A stretch of DNA of 42,366 bases from JBDKVA01 sp039679375 (GTDB lineage: Bacteria > Bacillota > Clostridia > Acetivibrionales > DTU013), in NCBI GenBank assembly GCA_039679375.1, contig JBDKVA010000101.1:1-42366 (forward strand), given 5' to 3'. Shown here one piece after another: positions 41,140 through 42,366 of this stretch (within the stretch, counting starts at the first letter, position 1; the number at the start of each line of letters is the position of its first letter). The notes below the pieces were generated by a model. That model was not told where the DNA came from. It did not search any database and saw only the letters and a program-made list of their open reading frames with translations. The translations under genes were made by a program, and so were the position numbers.

Positions 41140-41418
41140 CTATGAAATCATTTTGGACTTGCAGGCTGCTTGTTGGATGATCTCTTCCGCTATCTTGTAT
41201 ATGTTCAAGGCTAAATTGAAGCTATCCTTCCAAAGTGATATTGAGCGGAATACTTTTATGAATACCTCCTGCGCAAGCTGAGATGCTTCGAATTCATTGC
41301 AGCAGGTTTTGAGCATCAGGTTGTAAATTTTATTTTGATGGGGCTGTATAAGTTCTTCAAAAGCAGCCACGTTTCCATTTATAGCTAATTTCATCAGCTT
41401 TTTGTATCTTTCGTCCAT
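41140..41418 (-). CDS. Sigma-70 region 2-only protein (92 aa)
   Basis: KLAINGNVAAFEELIQPHQNKIYNLMLKTCCNEFEASQLAQEVFIKVFRSI matches region 2 of ECF sigma factors (residues about 9-60), including the QEVF core-binding motif. The protein then stops about 30 residues later, where region 4 should follow; there is no -35-binding helix-turn-helix. It is either a truncated sigma gene or a stand-alone region-2 protein. ATG at 41418 has GGAGG nine bases upstream, which argues that it is expressed. It precedes the two-component operon on the same strand. Confidence 0.72.
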   Translation of the reverse strand: MDERYKKLMKLAINGNVAAFEELIQPHQNKIYNLMLKTCCNEFEASQLAQEVFIKVFRSISLWKDSFNLALNIYKIAEEIIQQAACKSKMIS

Positions 41419-41550
41419 GATCAACTGCCTCCACTATTTATCATACAATTCATTCGAAAATATTAATTTAAAAATTGGTTAATATTTCCCAATACAACCT
41501 GTGCAAATGTGCAGAATATTTTGATCCGTAAACAGCACAGAATGATTTTG

Positions 41551-41597
41551 TGTTATAATGGTTGATAACAATGTACGGTAAGCCTCGGCCAATGTAC
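41551..41597 (+). promoter_or_regulatory. Extended -10 promoter and CAATGTAC repeats
   Basis: TGTTATAAT (41551-41559) is an extended -10 with no good -35. Downstream, CAATGTAC occurs at 41569-41576 and 41590-41597, 21 bp apart, in the start region of the transcript. This could be the operator of the XRE protein encoded next. Confidence 0.45.
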
Positions 41598-41667
41598 AAA
41601 AATACGTTCCGTTTGAGACTGTTGACCATGTCGGGTCTTGTGAGCGGAGCAAAACAGGAGGAACATC

Positions 41668-42228
41668 ATGTCGGAAAACACTATTCAAATAGCAGACCGC
41701 ATCCGTGAGCTCAGAGAAATATCAGACATATCATGTGACGATTTGGCGAAGAAGCTGGGGATATCCATAGATTCATACATGCAATACGAAAATGCCGAGA
41801 TAGGTGTACCAATCAGTACATTATATGAAATTGCAGGCATTTTGGGTGTGCAGCTTACCGAGCTGCTGACAGGCTCAACCCCTCGCCTTCACAGCTACTG
41901 CCTTGTAAAAAATGGCGAAGCGCCATATATTGAGAGGTATAAGGGCTATAAATTCCAGAGCCTGGCCTATAATTTCATGAATAAAAAAATAGAACCTCTG
42001 CTTGTAACCATAGAGCCGGAAGAAAACAAGCAAATGGCACTGGTGACGCATACTGGACAGGAATTTAACTATGTTTTGGAAGGACGCATCAAAGTGATCC
42101 TTGGCGGAACAGAAATTGAAATGTCACAGGGTGATTCCATTTACTTTGATCCGACCATACCGCATGGTCAGACTGCCATAGACGGTACACCAGGAAAATT
42201 CCTTACAATTATACTGCATGAGGGCTGA
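41668..42228 (+). CDS. XRE-family regulator with cupin domain (186 aa)
   Basis: Residues about 10-64 are an XRE helix-turn-helix (RIRELREISDISCDDLAKKLGISIDSYMQYENAEIGVPISTLYEIAGILGVQLTELL). Residues about 105-185 form a cupin barrel (HTGQEFNYVLEGRIKVILGGTEIEMSQGDSIYFDPTIPHG) with the metal-binding His and Glu. Such proteins regulate amino-acid, polyamine or acyl-CoA genes; in clostridia a similar protein is often followed by an acyl-CoA ligase gene, which would lie beyond the window. AGGAGG lies about seven bases before ATG. Confidence 0.9.
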   Translation: MSENTIQIADRIRELREISDISCDDLAKKLGISIDSYMQYENAEIGVPISTLYEIAGILGVQLTELLTGSTPRLHSYCLVKNGEAPYIERYKGYKFQSLAYNFMNKKIEPLLVTIEPEENKQMALVTHTGQEFNYVLEGRIKVILGGTEIEMSQGDSIYFDPTIPHGQTAIDGTPGKFLTIILHEG

Positions 42229-42262
42229 ACGATTTTAATGATAATGTTTTTGTTTAAACCAA

Positions 42263-42362
42263 TGTGGGCTACCGCCCACAACCCAACGAATGTACTTATT
42301 GCCGCGAATGTGAAACTATTTTCTTGTTTTTTGTTGCAATTTCGCGGCAATAAGTTACTAAA
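42263..42362. repeat. 100-bp dispersed repeat, copy 2
   Basis: This copy matches 33517-33616 with four substitutions. It has the hairpin TGTGGGC-TACC-GCCCACA (42263-42280). Its long stem is perfect: ACTTATTGCCGCGAA (42294-42308) with TTCGCGGCAATAAGT (42341-42355) around a 32-nt loop. It lies close after the XRE-cupin gene and at the window edge. Confidence 0.87.
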
Positions 42363-42366
42363 GATT

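Overview
The window looks like chromosomal DNA from an anaerobic, spore-forming member of the Firmicutes (class Clostridia). Four things suggest this: G-rich Shine-Dalgarno sequences with several TTG starts, a LysM/GH18 spore-cortex-type hydrolase, a T-box leader, and a homolog of the Re-type citrate synthase known from anaerobes. I cannot name a species. No phage, plasmid, transposase or CRISPR locus is visible. There are, however, many small non-coding dispersed repeats.

Layout. 1-4.1 kb: an SGNH esterase, a fructosamine-kinase-like protein and an unrecognised lipoprotein. 4.4-9.5 kb: a YyaL-type thioredoxin-domain protein, a LysM-LysM-SH3-GH18 spore hydrolase, a small zinc-ribbon/RGG protein whose ribosome binding site is buried in a leader hairpin, and a second SGNH hydrolase. 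9.7-14.6 kb: an acyl-CoA-ligase-like enzyme overlapping a membrane-anchored S41 peptidase, facing an rRNA-modification pair (C5-methyltransferase and pseudouridine synthase). 14.8-19.4 kb: a GNAT remnant, a Phd-antitoxin/Uma2-nuclease fusion behind a four-site operator, a T-box with a probable Phe specifier in front of a TrpXYZ-type ABC transporter, and tRNA-Glu. 19.5-24.7 kb: a GntR regulator, Re-citrate synthase, a membrane chemoreceptor without an outside sensor domain, a metallo-beta-lactamase-fold hydrolase and an ECF S component.

24.9-34.1 kb: a two-component pair joined across a G10 tract, then a cobalamin operon on the minus strand (riboswitch, CobA/BtuR adenosyltransferase, B12-type binding protein, permease, ATPase with an extra C-terminal domain, CobU, CobS). 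This operon takes up and adenosylates corrinoids and rebuilds the nucleotide loop. 34.1-37.2 kb: a PheB-like ACT regulator, homoserine dehydrogenase and aspartokinase, the entry to Thr/Met/Lys synthesis. 37.4-42.4 kb: a sigma-region-2-only protein, a response regulator, a histidine kinase and a lipoprotein, then an XRE-cupin regulator and a second copy of a 100-bp repeat at the right edge.

The observations most worth following are: the G10 tract, where loss of one G would fuse regulator and kinase into one protein; the CGTACG operator (21, 21 and 14 bp spacing) of the antitoxin-nuclease fusion; the leader that hides the Shine-Dalgarno of the zinc-ribbon gene; and a family of paired hairpins and 100-bp elements, one set lying between the cobalamin riboswitch and its first gene.
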